Of a DNA stretch of 64,000 nucleotides, positions 1-8,819 are shown piece after piece. Location of the stretch: the NCBI RefSeq assembly GCF_001442535.1, contig NZ_CP013141.1, positions 2,472,839-2,536,838 of the forward strand, in the 5' to 3' direction. The stretch comes from Lysobacter antibioticus (GTDB lineage: Bacteria; Pseudomonadota; Gammaproteobacteria; Xanthomonadales; Xanthomonadaceae). The notes beneath the pieces are model-generated. The model made no database searches and was not told the origin of the DNA. It saw only the letters and a program-made list of their open reading frames with translations. The translations under genes and the position numbers were made by a program. Position 1 is the first letter of the stretch; every line of letters starts with the position of its first letter.

Positions 1-2694
1 GCCGCCGTAGGCGATGTTCAGGTCGGTCACCGTCGCGCTCGGCGTGCGGCATTTGCCGCTGACCTGCCAGGTCTTGTAACAGCTCTTGGTGGGGTCGCCG
101 AAATCGACCTTGGCCGGCCCCATGTAGCGCAGGTTGAGGGTCGTGATCCAGTTGCGGTAGCTCCACTGCACGCTGCCGAGCGCGCTGCGGTTCGGCGTGG
201 TGTAGCCGGCGTAGTCGAGCGCGTCGACCTTCGGGTGCGAGCGGCGGATCAAGTGATCGAGGTAGTGGCCGTTGAGGCGCAGGGCGAACTTGCCCAGGCG
301 CGCGGTCTCGAAACGGTAGTCGGCATCGAACTCCCAACCGCGTACGTCGGTGCTGCCGACGTTGTCGAGGTACATGTTGACGCCGATCAGGTAACCGTCG
401 GAATCGCGCACCAGGGCTTCGGGGTACAACTCCGGCCGCTGCAGCGAGTTGATCACCAGGATCTCGTTGTTGCGGCGGATGCGGTAGTGGTTGACGCTCA
501 GGCTGAAAGCGTCGGTCGGCGACCAGATCATGCCGAGCGTGCGGCTGTGCGAGGTTTCCGGCTTGAGCTTGGAATTGACGGTGGCGTGCTTGTCGACCTG
601 GCAACTGGTTTCGCTGAGCTGGATCAGGCAGGGGTCGGTGACCGGGTTCCACGGCACGATCGCGGTGTCGCCGAAGGTCATCGGCCGGCGCATCTCGAAC
701 AGGGTCGGTGCGCGATAGCCTTCGCCGACCGAGCCGCGCAAGGTCAGGCTTTGCAGCGGCGACCATTTGAACCCCGCCTTCGGCGAGACCCGGCTGCCAT
801 GGCCGCCGTTGTGGTCGACGCGCCAGGCGGCATCGATCGACAGGCTCTCGTGCAGCGGCAGATTCATCTCGGTGTACAGCGCCGAGTCGTAGCGGTGCGA
901 ATTGCGCGCTTCCATCTTTTGCGCCAGGGCCACCTCGCCGCGCATGAACGCCCCGCCGGGACGGCTGCGCAGACGTTCGCGCCGCGCCTCGGCGCCGACC
1001 GCGACGGTCGCATCGCCGCCGGGCATCGCGAACACCGGGCCGTCGAAATTGGCGACCACGCTGTCGAGAATGACTTCGCCGCCGAGGGTGTTCTGCGGCG
1101 CGATCTCCTCGAGCACCTCTTCGGTATTGCCTTTCTTGGTGAAGCTGAATTTTTCCGCCTCGACCGCTTCTTCGAGCTTGGGCTCGTCGATCAGGCCGTC
1201 GATGCGGTTGAGCACCTTGTTGCGGCGCTGGGCCAGGCTGAGGTCCCACTCCCAGCGTCCGCGATAGCCGCGGAACCCGAGGGTCGAATCGCGGGTGGTG
1301 GTGGTGGTGCGGTTGCGCACCGGCCCGACCTCGGAAAAGGCGTAGGCCAAGGGCAGAATCGGCATCGGCGCGAACGCGTCGGGGCTGTCGTCGGGCAGGT
1401 TCACCAGGCCGAAGAACGGCGCGTTCTGCATCTCCAGGGCCACCCGGGTCGCGCGCACGTCGGCGTAGATTTCGCTGTGGCTGCCGACGGGCTGGCGGTA
1501 GTGGCCGTAGAAGGCGTTGCTGGTGATGCCCGGCTGCAGGCTGACGTAGCGGGCGCGGTCGAGGCTGCAGGCCTGGCCTTCGCTGCCGGCGTCGAGGTCT
1601 TCGCAACCCTTGATGGGAATGTAGTAATTGCCGAAGTAATAGCCGAACGGAATGCGCGCATCCTGCAGCCCGGTGTCTTCCTGATTGACCGTACTCCAGT
1701 CGCGCTGGCTGCCGACCAGGGGGTTGCGGGTGAAGTGATCGGCGCTGAGGAAGACGTTGCCGCCGCCGCGGGTCTGCAAGCCGAGATTGACCGACAAGCG
1801 CTGCTGCTCGGCGTCGCCGCGCTCGGACGCGCCGAAATTGGCGGTGACTTCGCCGCCGCTGTAATCCTTCTTGAGGATGATGTTGACCACGCCGGCCATG
1901 GCGTCGGCGCCGTAGATGGCCGAGGCGCCGCCGTGCAGGATCTCGATGCGGTCGATCATGCTCAACGGGATGCCGTTGAGATCGCTGAGCGCGCCCATGT
2001 CGGTGGAGACCAGGCCGTAGTTCGCGATGCGCCGGCCGTCCACCAGGAACAGCGTCGCGCGCGGGCCCAGCGAGTACAGGCTCGACGAGGCCGCCGCGGC
2101 CGAGGGCACCTGCGAGGCGCCGCCGGCGGTGGCGACGTCGCGCGGATGGTGGCCGGTCATGCCCGGCATCAGCCGCAGCAGGTCGAACAGGGTCTGGTGC
2201 CCGCTCGAGCGGATTTGCTCGCGGGTGATGATGGTCAGCGGGGTCGAGGTTTGGAAGGCCGAACGCGGGATGCGCGTGCCGGTGACGTGCACGGTGTCGA
2301 GCTGGGTCGGTGACCCCGGACCGGAGGTGTCCCGTCGCACGGTCGCACGAGGCGCCGCGACCGGTCGCGGGCGCGGCACGACCTGCAGCAAGTAGGTATT
2401 GGCGTTTACGGCCACCGCCGTGAGGCCGGTGCCCTGCAGCAAACGGGCCAATGCGTCGCGCGCCGAGACATGGGCGTTCAGGCCGCTGCTGCGACGGTTC
2501 GCGACCAACGACGGGGAATAGAGAATCTGTACGCGGCTTTGGGCCGCGAAGGCATTGAGTGCGTCATCCAGAGCGCCGGCCTGGATGCGGTAGCCATCTG
2601 CAGTGAAATCGCCTTTGGGAGCCTGATGGGCCCCGACTTCAGGCGCGAATGTCAGCGCGACGGAAACGATGAACGCATAGGAAATCTTGACCAT
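1..2694 (-). CDS. TonB-dependent receptor with STN signalling domain (partial, C-terminus beyond left edge)
   Basis: Outer-membrane active transporter of the TonB-dependent family; 898 residues are visible and the frame stays open to the window edge. The ATG start gives a Sec-type signal peptide (MVKISYAFIVSVALTFA), then an STN domain at about residues 30-100 (LDDALNAFAAQSRVQILYS, LARLLQGTGLT). A plug domain follows, beginning near TQLDTVHVTGTRIPRS and including LVDGRRIANYG and AMAGVVNIILKKDYSGG, and then a long beta-barrel. The STN domain, plus ECF sigma and FecR genes directly upstream on the same strand, shows a transducing receptor: substrate binding outside is relayed to FecR and the sigma factor. 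It lies 96 bp after fecR. The substrate cannot be told; iron chelates are usual for FecA-like sets, but Xanthomonads also use such receptors for plant or polymer breakdown products. Confidence 0.93.
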   Translation of the reverse strand, partial: MVKISYAFIVSVALTFAPEVGAHQAPKGDFTADGYRIQAGALDDALNAFAAQSRVQILYSPSLVANRRSSGLNAHVSARDALARLLQGTGLTAVAVNANTYLLQVVPRPRPVAAPRATVRRDTSGPGSPTQLDTVHVTGTRIPRSAFQTSTPLTIITREQIRSSGHQTLFDLLRLMPGMTGHHPRDVATAGGASQVPSAAAASSSLYSLGPRATLFLVDGRRIANYGLVSTDMGALSDLNGIPLSMIDRIEILHGGASAIYGADAMAGVVNIILKKDYSGGEVTANFGASERGDAEQQRLSVNLGLQTRGGGNVFLSADHFTRNPLVGSQRDWSTVNQEDTGLQDARIPFGYYFGNYYIPIKGCEDLDAGSEGQACSLDRARYVSLQPGITSNAFYGHYRQPVGSHSEIYADVRATRVALEMQNAPFFGLVNLPDDSPDAFAPMPILPLAYAFSEVGPVRNRTTTTTRDSTLGFRGYRGRWEWDLSLAQRRNKVLNRIDGLIDEPKLEEAVEAEKFSFTKKGNTEEVLEEIAPQNTLGGEVILDSVVANFDGPVFAMPGGDATVAVGAEARRERLRSRPGGAFMRGEVALAQKMEARNSHRYDSALYTEMNLPLHESLSIDAAWRVDHNGGHGSRVSPKAGFKWSPLQSLTLRGSVGEGYRAPTLFEMRRPMTFGDTAIVPWNPVTDPCLIQLSETSCQVDKHATVNSKLKPETSHSRTLGMIWSPTDAFSLSVNHYRIRRNNEILVINSLQRPELYPEALVRDSDGYLIGVNMYLDNVGSTDVRGWEFDADYRFETARLGKFALRLNGHYLDHLIRRSHPKVDALDYAGYTTPNRSALGSVQWSYRNWITTLNLRYMGPAKVDFGDPTKSCYKTWQVSGKCRTPSATVTDLNIAYGG

Positions 2695-2790
2695 CCACCA
2701 ACCGCATCGATCAGACCAGAGCGGAACTCGGCGCCCCCCTGTTGACGGCGCTGTCCAACCATAGCATCGACGCGGCCCACGCAGGCCGGG

Positions 2791-3801
2791 TCAGCCGGAT
2801 TTGCGGCGCAGGACGATGTCGCCGTCGTCGTTCGGCTCGCCCTTCAGCGACCAACCGCGTTCCAGGACCTCCAGCAGCGAGGCCTGGTCGCCGATGTGGA
2901 ACACGCCGCTGACCGGGATCGCGCCCAGGCCGGGCTCGGCCAGGCGCAGCTTGGTGGCCGAATAGCGGTTCATTTCCAGCAGCAGGGCGTCCAGGCGGCG
3001 GTTCTTGAATACCAGGTTGCCGGCCGGCCAGGCCTGTGCGGCCTTGATGTCCAGGGGTTCTGCGGCGCCGAGACGGCCGCTGTCGTCGTAGCTGAGTTGC
3101 TGGCCGGGTTGCAGGGTGCTCGAGGCCTGGGCGACGCCGCCGGAGACGATCACCGAGCCCTCGATCAGGCCGACGCTGACCACCGCGTCGGTCTTCTCGA
3201 CCTGGAAGGTGGTGCCGATGTCGCGGATCTCGCCGCGGCCGGCCTTGACCAGGAAGGGACGCGCCGGATCGGCGGCGACCTCGAACCGGACCCGGCCGCG
3301 GTCGAGCACGACCTCGCGGCCGCGCTCGCTGAAGCGCGCGACGATCGCCGAATCGGTGTCGAGCAATACCCGGGTGCCATCGGCCAGGCGCAGCGAACGC
3401 TGCTCGCCGATCGCGGTGGCATGGCGTTCGTCGGCGACCGGCGCCGGCGCGGTGCGCAGCCAGGTCACGCCGACCACGGTAGCGACCAGCAAGGACGCGG
3501 CCAACGCGGTCGGCGCCCACCAGCGCGAACGCGCCGCTTCGCGACCGGTGGCACGCCAGGCGATGCGCGCGGCCGCCTGCAGCATTTCGTCGTTGGCCAA
3601 GGCCGCGGCCAGCTGATGAGTGCGCTCGGCCCGCACGTATTCGTCGACGTGTTGCGGCGACTCGTCGAGCCAGCGATCGAACTCGGCGCGTTCCTGCGCC
3701 GTGCACTCGGGCGACGCGAGCCGCGCGACCCACGCTTCGGCGCGGCCTTCGCCGGAAAGCGCCGTGTTCGGATCCATCGATGTGGAAGTTGATGTCTTCA
3801 T
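2791..3801 (-). CDS. FecR-like anti-sigma regulator
   Basis: Inner-membrane regulator of about 336 aa that links a TonB receptor to its ECF sigma factor. An N-terminal DUF4880-like cytoplasmic region (WVARLASPECTAQERAEFD, then WLDESPQHVDEYVRAE) is followed by a single membrane segment near residues 95-115 (PTALAASLLVATVVGVTWLR). The periplasmic FecR domain follows (TAIGEQRSLRLADGTRVLLD, GRVRFEVAAD, IRDIGTTFQVE), and then a C-terminal region resembling DUF4974/STN. The chosen ATG overlaps the stop of the sigma gene by 4 nt (ATGA), which implies translational coupling. A longer in-frame ATG at 3903 would lie inside the sigma gene and is unlikely. Confidence 0.93.
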   Translation of the reverse strand: MKTSTSTSMDPNTALSGEGRAEAWVARLASPECTAQERAEFDRWLDESPQHVDEYVRAERTHQLAAALANDEMLQAAARIAWRATGREAARSRWWAPTALAASLLVATVVGVTWLRTAPAPVADERHATAIGEQRSLRLADGTRVLLDTDSAIVARFSERGREVVLDRGRVRFEVAADPARPFLVKAGRGEIRDIGTTFQVEKTDAVVSVGLIEGSVIVSGGVAQASSTLQPGQQLSYDDSGRLGAAEPLDIKAAQAWPAGNLVFKNRRLDALLLEMNRYSATKLRLAEPGLGAIPVSGVFHIGDQASLLEVLERGWSLKGEPNDDGDIVLRRKSG

Positions 3802-4376
3802 GGTGCTTGTAAGGTCTCGAAGCCGCTGTCCTTCATGCGTGCGCGCAAAAGCGCGAGCGCCCGGCCGATATTCTTCTCCACTGCCTTTACAGAAATACCG
3901 CAATGGCGCGCGATCTGTGTGTAACTCATGCCGTTGATGCGATTGAGTAGATAGATCTGTCGACTACGCATCGGTAATTGCATGATCGCTGCACGCACCA
4001 GCGCCAGTTCCTGCTCGGTCGCCACGCGCTGATCGTGCGTGGGTTCCTGCGAAGGCAGCGCGTGATAGTCCTCGTCGAGGCTGACGTGCTCGGGCGCATG
4101 CCGGGTTTTCTGGCGGCGTCCGCGGTCGTTGAGCGCGTTGATCGCGATGCGGTACATCAGGATCTTCAGCGCTTCGGCCGGCTGGTCGCGATAGCGCAGC
4201 ATGCGCATCATCGTTTCCTGGGCGATGTCTTGCGCATCCTCGTGCGTCGCCGCGGATTTGCGCAGAAACGCGATCAGCGGCTCGCGATGCTCTCGCAGGA
4301 AGACGATGAAATGATCGTCGTCCTGGCGCGTCGGAGCGGGATGGTTCGCCGCTGGAGAATCCTGACCCACGTCCAC
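3798..4376 (-). CDS. ECF RNA polymerase sigma factor (FecI-like)
   Basis: Sigma factor of the extracytoplasmic-function class. Region 2 is visible as FLREHREPLIAFLRKSAATH followed by EDAQDIAQETMMRMLRY, and region 4 as LPMRSRQIYLLNRINGMSYT with a helix-turn-helix (QIARHCGISVKAVEKNIGRA). It should direct transcription of the receptor genes once released by the FecR protein downstream. The start is uncertain. The frame is open to 4562, but the extra 60 residues look non-coding. GTG codons at 4376 or 4370, the latter after GAAGGTGG, give the 190-aa length usual for the family. Confidence 0.9.
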   Translation of the reverse strand: MDVGQDSPAANHPAPTRQDDDHFIVFLREHREPLIAFLRKSAATHEDAQDIAQETMMRMLRYRDQPAEALKILMYRIAINALNDRGRRQKTRHAPEHVSLDEDYHALPSQEPTHDQRVATEQELALVRAAIMQLPMRSRQIYLLNRINGMSYTQIARHCGISVKAVEKNIGRALALLRARMKDSGFETLQAP

Positions 4377-4900
4377 CTTCGTCCACGCTCCAGGAAATTG
4401 CTTCGATACTAGCCCAGGCGCGTCGGCTGGGTGAACGAAGCCCTGGCCGTCGTGCGCGGCGATGCCAGGCGCGAAACCGGCGTGGATGATGGACGTGAAG
4501 CGATTCACCAGATCGAGTCCTCCGCAAACGTGAGGGCGCGCAGGCGCGATGCGGGACCGCACGCCTTACAGGGGTTCAGATCGTGACCGCCGGACTCCTG
4601 TATCGCGTAACGGGTGCTGCATCGCTCTGTCGCCGGAACCGTGCTGTTTGCCGCAGCCGCGCTCGGCAGCGCGGCCGGTCGCCAAGGCGCCCGCAGCGCG
4701 CGGGTCGGTCCGCCGCTAAGGCAGGACCGGCGTTCGATCCGCCGGCCCGGCCGGGGGGAACGCACTACTCGCGCGGCTCGCAGGATTCCTGGAAACCTGA
4801 CCGTACAAACGCAGGCCGAGCGGCGCCTCCCTACCCCCATCCATGCGGGGGCGTCGGTTTCGGCTAAACGGTCTCAATCGGCAAACCGGCGGCGCTCGCC
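4377..4900. other. Intergenic region between ampE-like gene and sigma factor gene
   Basis: About 520 bp with no convincing gene. It should hold the promoter of the sigma/FecR/receptor unit and the end of the ampE-like transcript. A GC-rich inverted repeat (CCCCCATCCATGCGGGGG, near 4836-4853) is visible. I see no clear sigma70 promoter or Fur box. Confidence 0.5.
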
Positions 4901-5812
4901 TCAGGCGACGAAACCGGCGATCACGAACAGCGCCAGGACCGCCAGCCAGACCAACAGGCTGCGCCAGACCAGGCTCATCGCGTCGCGCAGCTCGGGCGCC
5001 TCGGACGCGGCCAGGGCGACGGCGGTGCTCGCCACGCCGGATTCATCGACATAGTCCGCGGCCTCTTCGGCCAGCTCGCATTTCACGCTGGCGCGGGCGA
5101 CGGCGCCGAGGAAGCGGTTGTCGAGGCTGAAACGCGCCCCGCCCGATTCGCGCCAGGCGCCGAGCACGGTGTCGAAATTGCCGACCAGGGCCAGCGCCAG
5201 GGTCAACAATTGGGCCACCGGCCAATCCAACAGCGCCAACGCAGTGCGCGCGCCGGCCAGGGTCTCGCCGGGCAGATGGCGCGAGGCCTCGCCTTCGGCG
5301 GCCAAGGCCACCAGGCGGTAACCGAGCGCGCCGACCGGGCCGAGCAGGAGGAACCAGAACAACACCCCGAACCAGCGCCGCAGGGCGTTGCGGAACACCG
5401 CTTCGACCAGGGAGCCGCCATCGAGCGAGGGCGTGCCGCCTTCGGGCCAGAACCGCGCCGCGGCTTCGCGCCGGCTGTTGAGGTCGCGCGCCGAGGCCAG
5501 GGCTTCGACGTCCTGGTCGAGGTCGCGCGGGCCCCAGGCATAAAACAGCACGATGACGCCGAACAGCAGCCCGCCGAGCCCGATCAAAGGTTCGTCGAGG
5601 GCCAGTTGGAACAGGGTCACCGCGAGCAGCGGCGGCACCACGGCCAGGACCAGGCCCCAGCGTCCGCGCCAGAAACTGTCTTCCGGAAAGCGGCTGTCGA
5701 TCCAGCGCAGCCAGTCGCTGTACCAGCCGTAGTGACGCACCGACGCGGCCAGCGACTGAGCAAGATGGCCGAGCACGAGTGCGACGACGGCGGCGATCAG
5801 CGTGACTGACAT
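4901..5812 (-). CDS. ampE: AmpE-like inner-membrane regulatory protein
   Basis: Integral membrane protein of 303 aa in the AmpE (CobD/CbiB-like) family, described as a signalling modulator linked to beta-lactamase induction. Hydrophobic segments are seen at about residues 3-20, 50-70, 76-94, 150-172, 195-215 and 284-302. Family-like features are the start MSVTLIAAVVALVLGHLAQS, the RHYGWYSDWLRWIDSR segment, FAWGP-like FYAWGPRDLDQDV, and FWFLLLGPVGALGYRLV. No ampD is beside it here. The family assignment is good; the function is inferred from the family name only. Confidence 0.82.
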   Translation of the reverse strand: MSVTLIAAVVALVLGHLAQSLAASVRHYGWYSDWLRWIDSRFPEDSFWRGRWGLVLAVVPPLLAVTLFQLALDEPLIGLGGLLFGVIVLFYAWGPRDLDQDVEALASARDLNSRREAAARFWPEGGTPSLDGGSLVEAVFRNALRRWFGVLFWFLLLGPVGALGYRLVALAAEGEASRHLPGETLAGARTALALLDWPVAQLLTLALALVGNFDTVLGAWRESGGARFSLDNRFLGAVARASVKCELAEEAADYVDESGVASTAVALAASEAPELRDAMSLVWRSLLVWLAVLALFVIAGFVA

Positions 5813-5988
5813 TGCGACAACGTTCCTGGCATGGCGAAAAAATCCCGGTCCGATCTGTCCGGGATTCTAGCGCGACCGCGCGACACCGCGACTGTGGGCG
5901 ACCGTAACGGCGATGCATCGGCTCCGTACCGCCGCGCATGTCGCGAGCGCGCGGGCCACGCCTCTCGGGAATGCATCCCTTGCCGGGA

Positions 5989-7005
5989 TCAACGCCCGGC
6001 GTCCGCCTCGGCGGCCAGGCGCCATTGGTCGATCAGCCAGCGCGAGATCGAGATGCTCGGCGACAACAGCGGGCCGTCGTCCTCGAGCGCGGCATCGCGC
6101 TCGCTCGGCGCGGACGCGGCATCGCGCTCGCTCGGCGCGGACGCGGCATCGCGCTCGCCGGGCGCGGGCGCGGCAGAGCGTTCGCCGCGCGCCGACGCGG
6201 CACGAATCTCGTCGAGGGTGAACCAGCGCGCCTCTTCGAGCTCGTCGCCGACTTGCGGCTCGTCGGGCTCGGCCAGTGCGGCGAAGCCGAGCATCAGCGC
6301 ACCCGGGAACGGCCACGGCTGCGAACCCAGGTAACGGCAACTGCGCACGCGCACGCCGGTTTCTTCCAGCACTTCGCGGGCGACGGTCTGCTCCAGCGAC
6401 TCGCCGGGTTCGACGAAGCCGGCGATCACCGAATAACGCCGTGCCGGCCAACCGGTCTGCCGGCCGAGCAACAAACGCGAGCCGTCGCTGACCGCGACGA
6501 TCACCGCCGGGTCGGTGCGTGGGTAGTGTTCGCTGCCGCATTGGCCGCAACGGCCGAGCCAGCCGGCGCGCGAGAAGGCGATCTCGCCGCCGCATACGCC
6601 GCAATGGCGATTGCGGCTGCGCCAGTGCTGCAGGGCCCGGGCCTGGGCGAACACGCTGGCTTCGAGCATCGGCCAATGCGCGGCGGCGCTGCGCAGGTCG
6701 ACCCGGCGCGGCGCCTCGAACGCGGCCAGTTCGGCATCGAGCGCGAACCAGCCCTGCCCGTCCGGGGCCACCCCCAGGAAGATCGAAGCGCCGACGCCGC
6801 CGGGGCCGTCGGTGAGTTCCGGGCCCAAGGGAGCGCACAAACTGCCGTCGGCGTTGGCGAGAGCGTTGCCGGAGGCGTCGAGCACGATCACCCGCGCCTG
6901 CGGCCACAGGGCGGTCAAGGCATCGGCCTGGTCGCGCAGATGGTCGGCGCGGTCCAGCGACGCGCGCCAGGCCGAATCGGCTTCCACGAATGCGAACGGT
7001 CTCAT
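5989..7005 (-). CDS. nudC: NAD(H) pyrophosphatase / NAD-cap decapping Nudix hydrolase NudC
   Basis: Nudix hydrolase that splits NAD(H) into NMN(H) and AMP and removes NAD caps from RNA. It has a zinc ribbon with Cys135/138 and Cys153/156 (CGVC, CGQC), a Nudix box at residues 196-220 (GFVEPGESLEQTVAREVLEE, then TGVRV), and the NudC signature SQPWPFP at 228-234. The usual Ser two residues after that motif is Ala here. At 338 aa it is longer than E. coli NudC (257 aa). Much of the excess is an odd insert near residues 270-305, built of SERDAASAP-like 9-residue units encoded by a 27-bp tandem repeat just before the C-terminal helix. ATG start at 7005. It is probably functional. Confidence 0.92.
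   Translation of the reverse strand: MRPFAFVEADSAWRASLDRADHLRDQADALTALWPQARVIVLDASGNALANADGSLCAPLGPELTDGPGGVGASIFLGVAPDGQGWFALDAELAAFEAPRRVDLRSAAAHWPMLEASVFAQARALQHWRSRNRHCGVCGGEIAFSRAGWLGRCGQCGSEHYPRTDPAVIVAVSDGSRLLLGRQTGWPARRYSVIAGFVEPGESLEQTVAREVLEETGVRVRSCRYLGSQPWPFPGALMLGFAALAEPDEPQVGDELEEARWFTLDEIRAASARGERSAAPAPGERDAASAPSERDAASAPSERDAALEDDGPLLSPSISISRWLIDQWRLAAEADAGR
6092..6199. repeat. 27-bp tandem repeat inside nudC
   Basis: Four consecutive 27-bp units (6092-6118, 6119-6145, 6146-6172, 6173-6199). The first two are identical, the third differs at about three bases and the fourth is degenerate. The unit length is a multiple of three, so copy-number change adds or removes nine residues (SERDAASAP type) without a frameshift. 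Confidence 0.9.
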
Positions 7006-7088
7006 CCAGCGCCCCAGAAAGCTGTTTCAGGAAAGGCGGTGCAAAGGCCAGGCCGCACGAAACGCGGCCCCGTGCGTCGCGGCGCCGC

Positions 7089-7463
7089 TCAAACGCCGAA
7101 CGACGACCCGCAGCCGCAGGTGGTCTTGGCGTTCGGATTGCGGATCACGAACTGCGAACCGTGCAGGCTCTCGGTGTAGTCGACTTCCGCGCCCATCAGG
7201 TATTGCAGGCTCAGCGGATCGACCAGCAAGGTCACGCCGTCGGTTTGCACGGCGAGGTCGTCCTCGCCCTGCTGCTCGTCGAACTCGAAGCCGTACTGGA
7301 AGCCCGAGCAGCCGCCGCCCTGGATGTAAACGCGCAGCTTGAGGGCGTCGTTGCCTTCCTCGGCGATCAGTTCGCGAACCTTGTTCGCAGCCGAAGACGA
7401 GAACTGCAGAGGCCGCTCCAGCGATTGATAGCCCGGCGCGGCGGAAAGAAGGGTGGTTTCCAT
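7089..7463 (-). CDS. erpA: Iron-sulfur cluster insertion protein ErpA
   Basis: A-type Fe-S carrier of 124 aa that passes clusters to apo-enzymes. The three cluster cysteines are in the expected places: Cys52 ([16 protein letters not shown]) and Cys116/Cys118 near the end ([11 protein letters not shown]). The ATG at 7463 ([13 protein letters not shown]) gives the normal family length; the longer open frame upstream is ignored. It is the last gene of a minus-strand set: DUF6776, bactofilin, DUF6776, erpA. Confidence 0.95.
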   Translation of the reverse strand: METTLLSAAPGYQSLERPLQFSSSAANKVRELIAEEGNDALKLRVYIQGGGCSGFQYGFEFDEQQGEDDLAVQTDGVTLLVDPLSLQYLMGAEVDYTESLHGSQFVIRNPNAKTTCGCGSSFGV

Positions 7464-7521
7464 GGTGAAAGGATGAGGGCCGCGCGGCGCGCATTCAAGC
7501 GCACTGGGCGAACACTGCGGA

Positions 7522-8358
7522 TCAGCCGCCTGCACCGTTGCCGGCGGTGTCGCGGGTGGCGTCGGCCCAACTGAAGGATTGCTCGATCACCGCGCCCTTC
7601 TGCGGGGTCAGGCGCACCGTCACCCGCACCGGGGTCAGGCCGGGCGGCAGGAACACGTCGCCCTCGACCTGCTCGAAGTATTTGAACGAATACGGCGTGC
7701 CGGGCGCCTCGGGCTGTTGGCGCAGGTCGGCCCAGAGCAGTTTTTCGAGCTTGCCGGCGCGGGTGCCCTCGAGCGCGAGGGTGACGCGGCCGGCGCTGAC
7801 TGCGCCGCGATTGAGGTTCTGGGTCAGGGTGGTGGTGAAGTGCCAGGCCGACGGCGCGCCTTGCTGCGGCTGCATCTTCAGCGCATGCACGGTCAGGCCG
7901 CGGCGCTGCCCGGTGGCGCCGACCAGACGTTCGTAGAAGGCGACGTCGGCGCGCAGGCCGGCGATTTCCTCGTCGCGCTCGGCCAGGGCGCTCTGCAGGT
8001 CGCGATTGGCCTGGCGGCTGATGCCGTCGGAGCGGCTGAGCGTGGCGACGCGCTGGCGCAGGCCTTCGAGTTCGGCCTGCATCTGCCGCGGCGTCATCGT
8101 CGCGGCCCCCGCCGTGGGCGGCGGCGGGGCGTCGTCGGAACGGGTGATCGCGCCCCACAGGCCCCAGCCGCCGAAGGCCAGGGCCACGGCCAGGGCCAGC
8201 CCGGCCAACAGCCGGCCGCGATGCCCGGGGACGGGCGTCGCGGCGCTGGGCGAGGCGGAACCGGTGGGCGCCGTTGCGGCGGGTCCGGCCGGAGCCGGGG
8301 CCGAAGCAGGGGCGGCGCCGGCGGGAGACGGAACGGGCTTGGAGGGTTCGTCGCTCAT
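7522..8358 (-). CDS. DUF6776 family membrane-anchored coiled-coil protein (copy 2)
   Basis: Uncharacterised protein of 278 aa. It has a Pro/Ala-rich cytoplasmic N-terminus (about 55 residues), one membrane helix ([20 protein letters not shown]), and a coiled coil ([39 protein letters not shown]). The C-terminal beta-rich domain contains [25 protein letters not shown] and [16 protein letters not shown]. The coiled coil and C-terminal domain are clearly paralogous to the protein at 8820-9554. The two copies flank a bactofilin gene, suggesting that all three act together at the cell envelope. The role is unknown. Confidence 0.85.
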   Translation of the reverse strand: MSDEPSKPVPSPAGAAPASAPAPAGPAATAPTGSASPSAATPVPGHRGRLLAGLALAVALAFGGWGLWGAITRSDDAPPPPTAGAATMTPRQMQAELEGLRQRVATLSRSDGISRQANRDLQSALAERDEEIAGLRADVAFYERLVGATGQRRGLTVHALKMQPQQGAPSAWHFTTTLTQNLNRGAVSAGRVTLALEGTRAGKLEKLLWADLRQQPEAPGTPYSFKYFEQVEGDVFLPPGLTPVRVTVRLTPQKGAVIEQSFSWADATRDTAGNGAGG

Positions 8359-8390
8359 CCGTTCCGTCTTGGGGGTTGGGGCGGCGCCCC

Positions 8391-8816
8391 TCAATCCATC
8401 AGGGCATCCGCGGTAATCAGGGCTTCAGGCGCGGGCAACGCCGCGGCGTGGGCATCGACATGAATCAAACGGCCGGTGAGCATCGAACCGGCCGTCATCT
8501 CGACGACCTTGTAGTGAACGTTGCCTTGGACCCGCGCCTTGGCGGCGAGTTCCACCCGCTCGCTGGCATACACGTCGCCGTTGAGCTCGCCGTTGAGCAC
8601 GACGATCGGCGCCCGCACCTCGCCCTCGATGCTGCCGTTCTCGGCCAGGGTCAGGCTGGCCGGCTGGCCGTCCTGGGCCACCAGCTTGCCGATCACCCGG
8701 CCTTCGATATACAGCCCGCCGCTGAAGTGCAGGTCGCCCCGGATCACCACCTGCGGCCCGATCATGGTGTCGACCTGGCCTTCGCGGATCTGGGTCGGTT
8801 TGTTGGTCTTGAACAT
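8391..8816 (-). CDS. Bactofilin (polymer-forming cytoskeletal protein)
   Basis: Bactofilin of 141 aa, a protein that self-assembles without nucleotide into filaments and scaffolds wall or envelope enzymes. The right-handed beta-helix core is visible as short repeats: TMIGPQVVIRGDLHFSGG, LYIEGRVIGKLVA, LTLAENGSIEGEVRAPIVVL, NGELNGDVYASERVELAAKA. The tails before and after the core are short and unstructured, as usual. It begins 3 bp after the upstream DUF6776 gene, so the two are surely co-transcribed. No M23 peptidase gene, a common bactofilin partner, is beside it. Confidence 0.93.
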   Translation of the reverse strand: MFKTNKPTQIREGQVDTMIGPQVVIRGDLHFSGGLYIEGRVIGKLVAQDGQPASLTLAENGSIEGEVRAPIVVLNGELNGDVYASERVELAAKARVQGNVHYKVVEMTAGSMLTGRLIHVDAHAAALPAPEALITADALMD

Positions 8817-8819
8817 CGC

